The notes below the pieces were generated by a model. It saw nothing but the letters and a program-made list of their open reading frames with translations, had not been told where the DNA came from and did not search any database. DNA of 64,000 nucleotides, taken from the NCBI RefSeq assembly GCF_900129855.1, contig NZ_LT670819.1, positions 1,488,001-1,552,000 of the forward strand, written 5' to 3'. Origin of the DNA: Streptomyces sp. 3214.6. GTDB taxonomy: Bacteria > Actinomycetota > Actinomycetes > Streptomycetales > Streptomycetaceae. Shown piece by piece: positions 17,972 through 26,832 of this stretch; within the stretch, counting starts at the first letter, position 1, and every line of letters begins with the position of its first letter. The translations under genes were made by a program, and so were the position numbers.

Positions 17972-18893
17972 GGCCGTACCTCTCCTCGGCCCGCCAGAAG
18001 AACACGAAGCCGCCGACCGCCAGCAGCAGCGCCCAGCCGCCCGCGACCCCCCACACGTGGGCGGGCAGGTTCTCGGCCTCGTACTCCTCGATGAGCGCGA
18101 AGCGCATCAGGTCCATGTAGATGGCAGCCGGGTTCCACTGCAGGATGTTCGCCACCCACTGCGGCTTGTCGGCGAGGAAGACGGGGATGGAGAACATCAC
18201 GCCGGAGGCGTACATCCAGGTCCGCATCACGAACGGCATCAACTGCGCCAGGTCAGGGGTCTTGGCGCCGGCCCGCGCGAACACCATCGCCAGGCCGGAG
18301 TTGAAGCAGAACTGCAGTATCAGCACCGGCACGATCAACGCCCAGGAGGCGTCCGGGTAGCTACCGAAGCCGATGACGACCACGAACAGCACGACCATCG
18401 AGTACAGCAGTTGCTGGAGCTGCTGCAGGGCGAAGGAGATCGGCAGCGAGGCGCGCGGGAAGTGCAGGGCGCGCACCAGGCCGAGGTTGCCGGAGATCGC
18501 GCGGACACCGCTCATCACCGAGCTCTGCGTGAAGGTGAACACGAAGACGCCCGTGACCAGGAAGGGGATGTACACCTCCTTCGACATGCCCCGGCCGGCG
18601 TCGAGCAGCAGGCCGAAGATCATGAAGTACACGCCGGCGTTCAGCAGCGGAGTGGCCACCTGCCACAGCTGGCCGAGCCTGGCCTGGCTGTACTGCGCGG
18701 CCAGTTTCGCCGAGGAGAAGGCCAGGATGAAGTGGCGTCGGCCCCAGAGCTGGCGGACGTACTCCGGCAGGGAGGGGCGCGCCCCGCTCACGGCCAGCCC
18801 GTACTTGGCGGCCAACTGCGCCGCCGTGAGGCCTTCGTCGGGCGACGGAGGCGCGCTCACCACGACTCCGACGTCATGCGTTGTCTCACTCAC
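17964..18893 (-). CDS. polysaccharide/teichoic-acid ABC exporter permease (Wzm/TagG type)
   Basis: A 309-residue ABC-2 permease with about six transmembrane segments after a cytoplasmic N-terminus of about 70 residues. AQYSQARLGQLWQVATPLL is the conserved amphipathic entry segment of TagG/Wzm proteins. It pairs with the downstream ATPase to export a lipid-linked polymer or glycolipid. The GTG at 18893 was chosen; an in-frame ATG at 18941 would add 16 residues and cannot be excluded. A 95-base gap precedes it after the glycosyltransferase gene. Confidence 0.9.
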   Translation of the reverse strand: MSETTHDVGVVVSAPPSPDEGLTAAQLAAKYGLAVSGARPSLPEYVRQLWGRRHFILAFSSAKLAAQYSQARLGQLWQVATPLLNAGVYFMIFGLLLDAGRGMSKEVYIPFLVTGVFVFTFTQSSVMSGVRAISGNLGLVRALHFPRASLPISFALQQLQQLLYSMVVLFVVVIGFGSYPDASWALIVPVLILQFCFNSGLAMVFARAGAKTPDLAQLMPFVMRTWMYASGVMFSIPVFLADKPQWVANILQWNPAAIYMDLMRFALIEEYEAENLPAHVWGVAGGWALLLAVGGFVFFWRAEERYGRG

Positions 18894-18988
18894 AAGTAGG
18901 AAACTTTCCTCTTCGGGATGCACAGCCTCGACGGCTGGCATGAGCCGGCGGGCCCCTGGTACGGCCCGGGTTCCTCAGGACGAGCTTG

Positions 18989-19873
18989 TCAGATCACCGG
19001 GGGCCGGCCCAGTCGGGTCAGCCGCCATACCGTGCGCCACTTCATGGGCCTGCGCGGTCCGCACGGAGTGCTCCAGCCTTCCCGGAAACCGCCGAACCAG
19101 GCCTTCAGCGCGGAGCCCGAGGGGCGGCGCGCCAGCGTCAGCAGCAGCCAGACCCCGAGGTAGACCGGGACCAGCGGGACGGGAAGGTTGCGGCGGGCCA
19201 GCCAGACGCGGTTGCGGGCGACCATGCGGTGGTACACCGCGTGCCGCGAGGGCGCCGTCGTCGGGTGGTGCAGCACCATGTCGGACCGGTAGTCGATCAT
19301 CCAGCCCGCGTCGAGGGCCCGCCAGGCCAGATCGGTCTCCTCGTGGGCGTAGAAGAACTCGTCCGGGAGTCCGCCGACTTCCGCGAAGACCTTCGTGCGG
19401 ACGGCGTTGGCGCCGCCGAGGAAGGTGGTGACCCGGGAGGAGCGCATCGGGTCGGAGGCGCGCAGCCGGGGTACGTGGCGGCGCTGGGTGACCCCGGTCT
19501 CCGGGTCGGCGATCCGGAAGCTGATGATGCCCAGCTTCGGATCGGCGTCGAAGGCCTGCCGGCACAGCTCGGCGGTGTCGTGGTGGGCGAGGAGGCCGTC
19601 GTCGTCCAGGAACAGCAGGACGTCGACGTCCCGGCCGCTGGGGCCGAAGGCCTCGATGCCGACGTTGCGGCCGCCGGGGATGCCGAGGTTCTCGGGCAGT
19701 TCGACCGTGCGGACGCCCTCGGGGACGTCCGGGACGGGCGCGCCGTTGCCGACGACCACGACCTGGACCTGGTCGCCGTCCTGCTTGGCGACCGAGTCGA
19801 GCAGCGCGCGCAGCTCGTCGGGGCGGTTGCCCATGGTGATGACGACCGCGCCGACCGTTGTGGGCGCGCTCAC
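18989..19873 (-). CDS. family 2 glycosyltransferase
   Basis: A 294-residue GT-A glycosyltransferase. It starts with VGAVVITMGNRPDELRALLDSV, has the metal-binding DDD in VLLFLDDDGL, and shows the acceptor motif FFYAHEETDLAWRALDAG, as in rhamnosyl- and polymer-elongating GT2 enzymes. Near residue 250 is a hydrophobic stretch (LVPVYLGVWLLLTLA) that may sit on the membrane. The GTG start overlaps the upstream stop (GTGA at 19870-19873). It is presumably the sugar-adding step of the exported product; donor and acceptor are unknown. Confidence 0.9.
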   Translation of the reverse strand: MSAPTTVGAVVITMGNRPDELRALLDSVAKQDGDQVQVVVVGNGAPVPDVPEGVRTVELPENLGIPGGRNVGIEAFGPSGRDVDVLLFLDDDGLLAHHDTAELCRQAFDADPKLGIISFRIADPETGVTQRRHVPRLRASDPMRSSRVTTFLGGANAVRTKVFAEVGGLPDEFFYAHEETDLAWRALDAGWMIDYRSDMVLHHPTTAPSRHAVYHRMVARNRVWLARRNLPVPLVPVYLGVWLLLTLARRPSGSALKAWFGGFREGWSTPCGPRRPMKWRTVWRLTRLGRPPVI

Positions 19874-20649
19874 TTCAGCCTGCTCGACACGAGGATGGAC
19901 ACCAGGTGCAGCAGCGTCTGCAGCAGCGCGATGCCCGCCAGTACGGCGACGCCGAGCCGGGAGAAGAACAGGTCGCCGCGGACCTGGTCGACGACCGCCA
20001 GGACCAGGATCAGCAGGGACGCCTCGATGCCGAGGATCAGCCGGTGGAACTTGAGCGCCGAGGCGGCCCGCCGGGCCAGCGCCATGCCGGAGGAGCGCGG
20101 TTCGGACGCCGACTCCTTGACGGGCGGCAGCCCGCCCTGGTGGCGGGCGACGCCGACGAGGTCGGTCTCCGCCTTGATCAGGATCGCGCCGAGCGCGGCC
20201 AGCGTGCCGAGGAAGGCCCACAGCCAGTCGATCCGGCCGCTGCCCCACAGGTCGGCGGCGCGCAGCCCGAAGCCGACGAGGACGGCGGCGTCGGTGAGAT
20301 ACGCCCCGACCCGGTCCAGGTAGACCCCGCCGAGGGAGTACTGCTTCTTCCAGCGGGCGATCTCGCCGTCCACGCAGTCCAGCAGCAGGTACATCTGGAC
20401 GCACACCACGCCGAGCACGGCGCCCGTGATCCCCGGCACCAGCAGCGCCGGGGCCGCGAGGACGCCGAAGACGGTCATCAGGTACGTGAGCTGGTTGGGC
20501 GTGACCCTGGTGTTCACCAGATAGCGGTCGACTCGCAGGGACACCTCACGCATGTAGAGGCGCCCCATCCAGTGCTCACCGCTGCGCCGGTCCTTCACCC
20601 CCGGAGGGTGGACGACCGGTCTGAGTTCAGCTACCGATGGCCTTGACAT
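19870..20649 (-). CDS. CDP-alcohol phosphatidyltransferase family protein with a variant active site
   Basis: A 259-residue membrane protein of the CDP-alcohol phosphotransferase family, with about five or six transmembrane segments. These enzymes transfer a phosphoalcohol from a CDP carrier to an acceptor alcohol. The signature reads DCVDGEIAR, eight residues, GVYLD, then RVGA: the last Asp of the canonical DxxDGxxAR-x8-GxxxDxxxD motif is Ala. That residue is thought to be the catalytic base, so this copy may use an altered mechanism or act with the second family member in the operon. The ATG lies 23 bases inside the preceding gene; no better start is visible. Confidence 0.85.
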   Translation of the reverse strand: MSRPSVAELRPVVHPPGVKDRRSGEHWMGRLYMREVSLRVDRYLVNTRVTPNQLTYLMTVFGVLAAPALLVPGITGAVLGVVCVQMYLLLDCVDGEIARWKKQYSLGGVYLDRVGAYLTDAAVLVGFGLRAADLWGSGRIDWLWAFLGTLAALGAILIKAETDLVGVARHQGGLPPVKESASEPRSSGMALARRAASALKFHRLILGIEASLLILVLAVVDQVRGDLFFSRLGVAVLAGIALLQTLLHLVSILVSSRLK

Positions 20650-21688
20650 AGTCGGCGTAGATGTCCTTGATCTGTTCGGTCTTGAGGTCGAGGTGTTCGA
20701 GGATCGTGTAGCGGCCGGGCCGGGTCTCGGGGGCGAACTCCACGGCGCGGACGAACTCGTCCACCGTGAAGCCGATCTCCTCGGGCAGGACCGGCAGTCC
20801 GTGCCGGCGCAGCACCTGGGCCATGTAGGCGGACTCCTCGTGTGCTCCGCGCAGGTACATCGCGAAGGCCGCGCCGAGTCCGCACTGCTCGCCGTGGGCG
20901 GCGGCGCGCTGGGGGAAGAGCAGGTCGAAGGCGTGGTTGATCTCGTGGCAGGCGCCGGAGGACGGGCGGGAGTCGCCCGACACCGACATGGCGATGCCGC
21001 TGAGCACCAGCGCCTCGGCCAGCACCTGGAGGAAGTCGGTGTCCCCGATGCCGCCGGGGTGTCTGAGGACCGCCTCGCCGGCCTGGCGGGCGATCGCGGC
21101 GGCGAGGCCGTCGATCTTCTCGCCCTTGACCCGGCTCGCGAGCTCCCAGTCGGCGATGGCCGAGATGTTCGACACCGCGTCGCCGATGCCGGCCCGTACG
21201 AAGCGGACGGGGGCCTCGCGGATGACATCGAGGTCGATGACGACCGCGATCGGGTTCGGCACTCCGTAGGAGCCGCGGCCCGCGTCGTTGTCGAGGGTGG
21301 CGACCGGCGAGCACAGGCCGTCGTGCGCGAGGTTGGTGGGGACGGCGACCAGCGGGAGGCCCACCCTGGCCGCGGCGAACTTGGCGCAGTCGATGATCTT
21401 GCCGCCGCCGAGGCCGACGACCGCGTCGTAGCGGCCTGCCTTTATGTCACCGGCGAGCCGCACGGCGTCGTCGAGGGTGCCGCCGCCGACCTCGTACCAG
21501 GTGGCGCCGGGCAGGGCCGGGGTGAGGCGCTCGCGCAGCCGGGCGCCGGAGCCGCCGCTGACGGCGATCGCGAGCTTGCCGGAGTGCGAGATGCGCTCGT
21601 CGGCGAGGACCCCGACGAGGTCGTCGAGGGCGCCGGGGCGGATGTCGACGACGACCGGCGAGGGGATCAGCCGGGTCAGTACTGGCAC
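20627..21688 (-). CDS. glycerol-1-phosphate dehydrogenase-like (iron-containing alcohol dehydrogenase family)
   Basis: A 353-residue member of the AraM/EgsA branch of metal-dependent alcohol dehydrogenases. NAD(P) is expected to bind at VVGLGGGKIIDCAKFAA, and metal ligands sit in DSRPSSGACHEINHAFDLL and AAHGEQCGLGA, patterns typical of sn-glycerol-1-phosphate dehydrogenases. The expected reaction is reduction of dihydroxyacetone phosphate to G1P, the archaeal glycerol stereoisomer. The GTG at 21688 gives the usual length and overlaps the nucleotidyltransferase by 13 bases. The context of CTP-type nucleotidyltransferase plus CDP-alcohol transferases fits a polyol-phosphate substrate; the exact substrate is unproven. 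Confidence 0.85.
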   Translation of the reverse strand: MPVLTRLIPSPVVVDIRPGALDDLVGVLADERISHSGKLAIAVSGGSGARLRERLTPALPGATWYEVGGGTLDDAVRLAGDIKAGRYDAVVGLGGGKIIDCAKFAAARVGLPLVAVPTNLAHDGLCSPVATLDNDAGRGSYGVPNPIAVVIDLDVIREAPVRFVRAGIGDAVSNISAIADWELASRVKGEKIDGLAAAIARQAGEAVLRHPGGIGDTDFLQVLAEALVLSGIAMSVSGDSRPSSGACHEINHAFDLLFPQRAAAHGEQCGLGAAFAMYLRGAHEESAYMAQVLRRHGLPVLPEEIGFTVDEFVRAVEFAPETRPGRYTILEHLDLKTEQIKDIYADYVKAIGS

Positions 21689-22428
21689 GCGATCTCCCGT
21701 CCACGGGCGAGATCGTCGTGGTTGTCGATCTCGACCCACTTGACGTCGCCGATCGGCGCCACGTCGATGCGGAAGCCGCGGCCCACGAGCTCCTGGTAGC
21801 CGTGCTCGTAGAACTGCTGGGGGTCGGTCTCCCACACGGTCCTGAGCGCGTCTGCCAGTTCGGGGGCCGCGTCGCCCTCGATGAGGGTGACGCCGATGTA
21901 CTCGCCGGTGGCCTCGGCCGGGTCCATCAGCTTGGTGATCTTCGTCATGCCCTTCTCGGGGTCGACGACGACCTTCATCTCCTCGTCCGCCAGGGACTTC
22001 ACGGTGTCGAGGGCAAGGATGATCCGCCTGCCCTCACCGCGGGCGGCGAGCAGCGTCTTCTCGACGGAGACCGGGTGCACGGTGTCGCCGTTGGCGAGGA
22101 TCACGCCGTCCTTGAGGGCGTCCCGGCCGCACCACAGGGAGTAGGCGTTGTTCCACTCCTCGGCCTTGTCGTTGTCGATGAGGGTGAGCTTGAGGCCGTA
22201 CTTCGCCTCCAGCGCCGCCTTGCGCTCGTACACGGCCTCCTTGCGGTAGCCGACGATGACCGCGACCTCGGTGAGACCGATCTCGGCGAAGTTGCCGAGC
22301 GTCAGGTCGAGCACCGTGGGCTCACCCTCTATGCCCGCGGGCCCCACCGGCACCAGCGCCTTCGGCAGGGTGTCGGTGTAGGGGCGCAGACGCCGGCCGG
22401 CGCCGGCCGCCAGCACGAGGCCGATCAT
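21676..22428 (-). CDS. cytidylyltransferase-like nucleotidyltransferase
   Basis: A 250-residue nucleotidyltransferase. The N-terminal LVLAAGAGRRLRPYTDTLPK is the nucleotide-binding signature, and ILANGDTVHP and WVEIDNHDDL provide the metal-binding acids. It resembles the LicC and inositol-phosphate cytidylyltransferase group, which make CDP-choline or CDP-inositol. Given the CDP-alcohol phosphotransferases on both sides and the G1P dehydrogenase downstream, it probably activates a phosphoalcohol with CTP. Its ATG overlaps the upstream stop (ATGA) and AAGGAG lies seven bases upstream. Confidence 0.88.
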   Translation of the reverse strand: MIGLVLAAGAGRRLRPYTDTLPKALVPVGPAGIEGEPTVLDLTLGNFAEIGLTEVAVIVGYRKEAVYERKAALEAKYGLKLTLIDNDKAEEWNNAYSLWCGRDALKDGVILANGDTVHPVSVEKTLLAARGEGRRIILALDTVKSLADEEMKVVVDPEKGMTKITKLMDPAEATGEYIGVTLIEGDAAPELADALRTVWETDPQQFYEHGYQELVGRGFRIDVAPIGDVKWVEIDNHDDLARGREIACQY

Positions 22429-24227
22429 GCGGGTTCTCCTTCATCGTGTACGGCGGGAGCGCCGCCCTTGTGGGCGGCCACCCAGAAGCGGATGCTCTCG
22501 ACGAGCACCACCACGGCGACGGCCACGGCGAGGACCGTGAGCGCGACCTTGAACTGCGAGGCGGTGAGCGCCATGGCCAGCACGACCACGACCAGCGTCC
22601 GCCCCTCCTGCCCCCCGACGGCGCGCACCAGCCAGGCCGGCGGCGCTCCGGCGTTGCCGCGGATGCGGTACACCGTGTCGTAGTGATGGTAGGCGACGGC
22701 GCCGACGAGACCGAAGGCCGCGGGAAGCGCCCCCTGCACGTCCGCCTGGGCCGCGAGGATCAGCACCGTGCCGTACTCGGCGGCCCGGAAGAGCGGCGGG
22801 ACCAGCCAGTCGAGGGCGCCCTTGAGGGGGCGGGCGACGGCGTCGGCGGACAGCAGGACGTACAGCACGACGGCCACGAGGAGCGCGAAGCCCGACCCGT
22901 CGAACCCGGCCGCGAGGACCAGCAGGCCGGAGCCGACGGCCGCGGCGAGGGGGGCCGGAACGCGGATGCCCGCGGGCAGCGTGCGGGCGAGCAGTTCGGT
23001 CAGGGGCCCGGTGTCCGCGAGGTCCGCGAGGGCCTGCGCCGCCCGGTCCGTGCGCCTGGCTTTGCGGGTCAGGGAGCGCAGGACACGGCCCGCCGTGGTG
23101 TAGGTCGCCGCGAACGCGCAGCCGATGAGCAGCGCGTAGAAGGTGATGCGGGGGGTGGCGGCCGCGGTCAGGACGGCGATCATCGCCCATCGTTCGCCGA
23201 TGGGCAGGACTATCATCCGCCGCACCCAGACGGTCCAGCCGACGCTGTCGAGCTTGTCGGAGAGGGCGGCGGTGGGGCTGGTGTTGGCGGTGGCGTCGTG
23301 GTTGGCCTCGTTGAACGAGAAGTCGACGACGTGCCGGCAGGTCTGCAGCACCATCGCGCCGAGCGCGAGAGCCCATACGTCGTCGCCGCCGCGGGCCGCG
23401 CCGAGCGCGAGGCCGGCGTAGTAGGCGTACTCCTTGGCGCGGTCGAAGGTGGCGTCGAGCCAGGCGCCGAGCGTGGAGTACTGCAGGGAGTAGCGGGCGA
23501 GCTGGCCGTCGGTGCAGTCCAGGACGAAGGACGCGATGAGCAGCACGCCGGCCGCGATGAACCCGCCGCGGGTACCAGTGGCCGCGCAGGCCGCCGCGAT
23601 GAGCGCGGTGATCAGCGAGGCGGTGGTGACCTGGTTCGGGGTGAGGCCGCGGCGCGCGCACCAGCGGGCGAGGTAGCGGGAGTACGGGCTGATGCAGAAG
23701 GTGGTGAAGAAGCCGTCACGGGCCTTCACGGCCGACTTCAGGCGGACGGCCTCGTCGTCGACGGCGGCGACGGCCTGCCGTGCCTCGTTGCGGGCCTGCG
23801 GGTCGGCGGGGACCTCGGCGACCAGGCTGCCCAGCTCGGGGCGGTACACGTCGACGCCGTCGGCGTCGAGGGCGGTGACGACACGGTCGGCGAGGCTGTC
23901 GACAGTCAGGACCGCGCCGCCGCTCGCGGAGTTCTCCCGGGCCATCGCGCGGGTCAGGGCCTGGCGGCCGTCGGGCTGCGCGGTCACGGCGCCCGGGATC
24001 GCGGCGAGCGGGAAGCGGGGGTCGGTGAGGCCGAGGCGCAGCGCGTGCTCGTGGCCCACGAAGCGGGCGTCCACGACGGCGACGCGCTGGTCGCCGGGGA
24101 CGGCCGCGAGGAGGGTCTCGGCGTCACCGGCGTCGGAGGCGGTCCGCACGTCGTAGCCGAGGGACCGCAGGTCGCCCTCGATCGACGATCCGGGGACCGG
24201 CGAGCCGGTGAGGATGGCGGTCGGCAA
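22425..24227 (-). CDS. large multi-domain CDP-alcohol phosphatidyltransferase (DUF5941-like C-terminus)
   Basis: A 600-residue, three-part protein. Residues 1 to about 150 are a soluble domain with alternating beta/alpha character. The central part has the intact signature DCTDGQLAR, eight residues, GAWLDATFD, with surrounding transmembrane helices. The last about 200 residues are a further hydrophobic domain that I associate with DUF5941. This is roughly twice the usual family length. The start is a TTG (24225-24227) preceded by AGGGAGTGAG; no better start is seen. First gene of the exporter operon, diverging from galE across 333 bases. Confidence 0.87.
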   Translation of the reverse strand: MPTAILTGSPVPGSSIEGDLRSLGYDVRTASDAGDAETLLAAVPGDQRVAVVDARFVGHEHALRLGLTDPRFPLAAIPGAVTAQPDGRQALTRAMARENSASGGAVLTVDSLADRVVTALDADGVDVYRPELGSLVAEVPADPQARNEARQAVAAVDDEAVRLKSAVKARDGFFTTFCISPYSRYLARWCARRGLTPNQVTTASLITALIAAACAATGTRGGFIAAGVLLIASFVLDCTDGQLARYSLQYSTLGAWLDATFDRAKEYAYYAGLALGAARGGDDVWALALGAMVLQTCRHVVDFSFNEANHDATANTSPTAALSDKLDSVGWTVWVRRMIVLPIGERWAMIAVLTAAATPRITFYALLIGCAFAATYTTAGRVLRSLTRKARRTDRAAQALADLADTGPLTELLARTLPAGIRVPAPLAAAVGSGLLVLAAGFDGSGFALLVAVVLYVLLSADAVARPLKGALDWLVPPLFRAAEYGTVLILAAQADVQGALPAAFGLVGAVAYHHYDTVYRIRGNAGAPPAWLVRAVGGQEGRTLVVVVLAMALTASQFKVALTVLAVAVAVVVLVESIRFWVAAHKGGAPAVHDEGEPA

Positions 24228-24560
24228 CCGAACTCACTCCCTGGGTCCGACGCGTTCACGCCGGTCATGTACACGATGGGGGCGCCCTTGGCCGCACCGG
24301 CGAGTGCACCGGTGGCCGCGCCAGGCGGGCGGCATGTCGGCAGAGGCTATCGGATGCCGGGAAGGCCGGGTTCACCGCCCGTTCAAGGACGATCAACGAG
24401 GTCCGGGAGCCCGGCTCGAGTCCGGCTTGAACTGGCCTTTGCCGAGATCATCATCGGTGATCGGCGGCCCGGCCGACAAACCGCGCCCCACAGAGCCGAC
24501 ATCCGGGACATTGCCCACCGCGCCGGGGTGCCGATACCGGTCCGCATAGGGTCTTCAGGC
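24228..24560. other. divergent promoter region between the exporter operon and galE-like gene
   Basis: 333 non-coding bases that should hold both promoters. I see no convincing -35/-10 pair, strong dyad or small gene. Confidence 0.5.
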
Positions 24561-25529
24561 ATGACGTGGCTGATCACCGGCGGAGCCGGATACATAGGGG
24601 CACATGTGGCGCGGGCCATGGCGGGGGCCGGGGAACGCGTCGTCGTCCTGGACGATCTCTCCACCGGCGCCGCCGCGCGGCTGGAGGCGGACGTGCCGCT
24701 GGTGAAGGGTTCGGCGCTCGACGGCGGCCTGCTCGGGCGGGTCTTCGCCGACCACGAGGTGACCGGCGTGGTGCACCTGGCGGCGCACAAGCAGGTCGCC
24801 GAGTCCATGGCGCGGCCCACCCGCTACTACCGGGAGAACGTGGGCGGTCTGGCCGTCCTCCTCGACGCGGTCGCCGAGGCCGGGATCCGACGGTTTCTCT
24901 TCTCCTCCTCCGCGGCCGTCTACGGAAACCCGGACGTGGGCCTCATCACGGAGGACACCCCGTGCGCGCCGGTCAACCCGTACGGCGAGACCAAGCTCGC
25001 CGGGGAGTGGCTGGTCCGGGCGGCGGGGCGGGCGCACGGCATCGCGACGACCTGCCTGCGCTACTTCAACGTGGCCGGGGCGGCGGCGCCGGAACTGGCC
25101 GACACCGGCGTCTTCAACATCGTCCCGATGGTCTTCGACCGGCTCACCCGTGGCGAGGCCCCGCGGATCTTCGGCGACGACTACCCGACGCCGGACGGCA
25201 CCTGCGTCCGTGACTACATCCACGTCGCCGACCTGGCCGAGGCGCACCTGGCGGCGGCCCGGCGGCTGACCGCGCCGGACGCGGCGGGCGATCTGACGGT
25301 GAACATCGGGCGGGGCGAGGGCGTCTCGGTGCGCGAGCTGGTCACCCTGATCGGCGAGGTCACCGGCGACACCCGGCCGGCGGTGGTCGAGGGGCGCAGG
25401 CCCGGGGACGCGCCGCGCGCGGTGGCCTCGGCGGAGCTCGCGGCCCGGGAGCTGGGCTTCAGGGCCCGGCGGGACGTGCGCGAGATGGTCGGTTCGGCCT
25501 GGCGGGGCCGGCGGTCGCACCACGTCTGA
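24561..25529 (+). CDS. galE: UDP-glucose 4-epimerase (GalE-like SDR)
   Basis: A 322-residue extended short-chain dehydrogenase. The NAD motif is WLITGGAGYIGAHVARAMAG. Catalytic residues are the Ser in FSSSAAVYG and the Tyr-x3-Lys in NPYGETKLAG. RYFNVAGA and RDYIHVADLAEAH are GalE hallmarks. It interconverts UDP-glucose and UDP-galactose (or the N-acetyl forms). It may feed the glycosyltransferase operon that diverges from it. A perfect 14-base-stem terminator follows. Donor specificity cannot be told from sequence. Confidence 0.9.
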   Translation: MTWLITGGAGYIGAHVARAMAGAGERVVVLDDLSTGAAARLEADVPLVKGSALDGGLLGRVFADHEVTGVVHLAAHKQVAESMARPTRYYRENVGGLAVLLDAVAEAGIRRFLFSSSAAVYGNPDVGLITEDTPCAPVNPYGETKLAGEWLVRAAGRAHGIATTCLRYFNVAGAAAPELADTGVFNIVPMVFDRLTRGEAPRIFGDDYPTPDGTCVRDYIHVADLAEAHLAAARRLTAPDAAGDLTVNIGRGEGVSVRELVTLIGEVTGDTRPAVVEGRRPGDAPRAVASAELAARELGFRARRDVREMVGSAWRGRRSHHV

Positions 25530-25543
25530 GCAGCAGGTGAGGG

Positions 25544-25580
25544 TGCCCTGACCTGCGAATCGTTTCCGCAGGTCAGGGCA
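25544..25580 (+). terminator. hairpin terminator after the galE-like gene
   Basis: Perfect 14-base arms TGCCCTGACCTGCG (25544-25557) and CGCAGGTCAGGGCA (25567-25580) with a 9-base loop, 15 bases after the stop codon. Confidence 0.8.
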
Positions 25581-25689
25581 TATGACAACGGTGTTCAGTG
25601 CCGCGTTGCCGGATACCCCCCACCCGTAGTTCACTGTGAGCCCGGGCAGAACACGACGGGCCGCGACGGACCACAGAAGGGCTGCTTCC

Positions 25690-26631
25690 ATGGGGGCTGG
25701 GCACGACCACGGCCACACGCACACGCAACGGCCGACCACCGGCACGGCCGCCGCGGCGTACCGCGGCAGGCTGCGCGTGGCGCTGTCGATCACGCTCGGC
25801 GTCATGGTGGTCGAGATCGTCGGCGGGCTGCTCGCCGACTCCCTGGCGCTGATCGCGGACGCGGCCCACATGGCGACGGACGCGCTGGGCCTGGGCATGG
25901 CGCTGCTCGCCATCCACTTCGCCAATCGGCCGCCGAGCGCGAACCGCACCTTCGGGCTGGCCCGCGCCGAGATCCTGGCGGCCCTCGCCAACTGTCTGCT
26001 GCTGCTCGGGGTGGGCGGCTACGTCCTGTACGAGGCGGTGCAGCGGTTCTTCACGCCGGCCGCCACCGAGGGCGGGCTGATGATCTGGTTCGGCGTGATC
26101 GGTCTGGTCGCGAACATGGTCTCGCTCACGCTGCTGATGCGCGGCCAGGCGGAGAGCCTGAACGTGCGCGGGGCGTTCCTGGAGGTGGCCGCGGACGCGC
26201 TGGGTTCCGTCGCGGTGATCATCTCGGCGGGGGTGATCCTGGCCACCGGCTGGCAGACCGCCGATCCGATCGCCTCGCTCGTCATCGGTCTGATGATCGT
26301 GCCGAGGACGGTGAAGCTGCTGCGCGAGACCCTCGACGTGCTGCTGGAGTCGGCCCCCAAGGACGTCGACATGGCGGAGGTGCGGACCCACATCCTCGCC
26401 CTGGACGGGGTGGAGGACGTCCACGATCTGCACGCCTGGACGATCACCTCCGGGATGCCGGTGCTGTCGGCGCACGTGGTGGTGCGCTCGGAGGTGCTGA
26501 ACGCGATCGGCCACGAGAAGCTGCTGCACGAGCTCCAGGGCTGCCTGGGCCACCACTTCGACGTGGAGCACTGCACCTTCCAGCTGGAGCCGAGCGGGCA
26601 CGCTCAGCACGAGGCACGGCTCTGTCACTGA
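25690..26631 (+). CDS. cation diffusion facilitator efflux protein (ZitB/CzcD type)
   Basis: A 313-residue CDF transporter that likely exports Zn2+ or a related divalent metal in exchange for protons. It has a His-rich N-terminus (GAGHDHGHTHTQ), six predicted transmembrane helices, and a C-terminal cytoplasmic metal-sensing domain (residues about 210-295). The TM2 metal site is HxxxD in AAHMATDAL; the TM5 site is ExxxD (FLEVAADALGS), where many zinc transporters have HxxxD. The ATG at 25690 precedes the His-rich stretch; upstream in-frame codons lack a ribosome binding site. Metal specificity is inferred. Confidence 0.92.
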   Translation: MGAGHDHGHTHTQRPTTGTAAAAYRGRLRVALSITLGVMVVEIVGGLLADSLALIADAAHMATDALGLGMALLAIHFANRPPSANRTFGLARAEILAALANCLLLLGVGGYVLYEAVQRFFTPAATEGGLMIWFGVIGLVANMVSLTLLMRGQAESLNVRGAFLEVAADALGSVAVIISAGVILATGWQTADPIASLVIGLMIVPRTVKLLRETLDVLLESAPKDVDMAEVRTHILALDGVEDVHDLHAWTITSGMPVLSAHVVVRSEVLNAIGHEKLLHELQGCLGHHFDVEHCTFQLEPSGHAQHEARLCH

Positions 26632-26832
26632 GCGTGCAGGCGCCATGGGCGTCGGGTGATCCGTAGCGATCCGCACAGGCGTTCCATATGGTTCCCCGCC
26701 GTGGGCTCCGGGCAAGATCACCGACGGGGACCCCTGCCGCGCGCGGGACATGCGCGCTTTCGCGTGAAGCGCCGGGAGTGCCGGGCGCGTACGGCAGACT
26801 GGGGGACGCGAGGACCGATGCTAAGGATGGGT

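Noticed and set aside
22446..24560. Long plus-strand open frame leading into the galE-like gene
   Set aside because: The part upstream of 24561 is antisense to the CDP-alcohol phosphotransferase; only the portion from the ATG at 24561 has SDR motifs.
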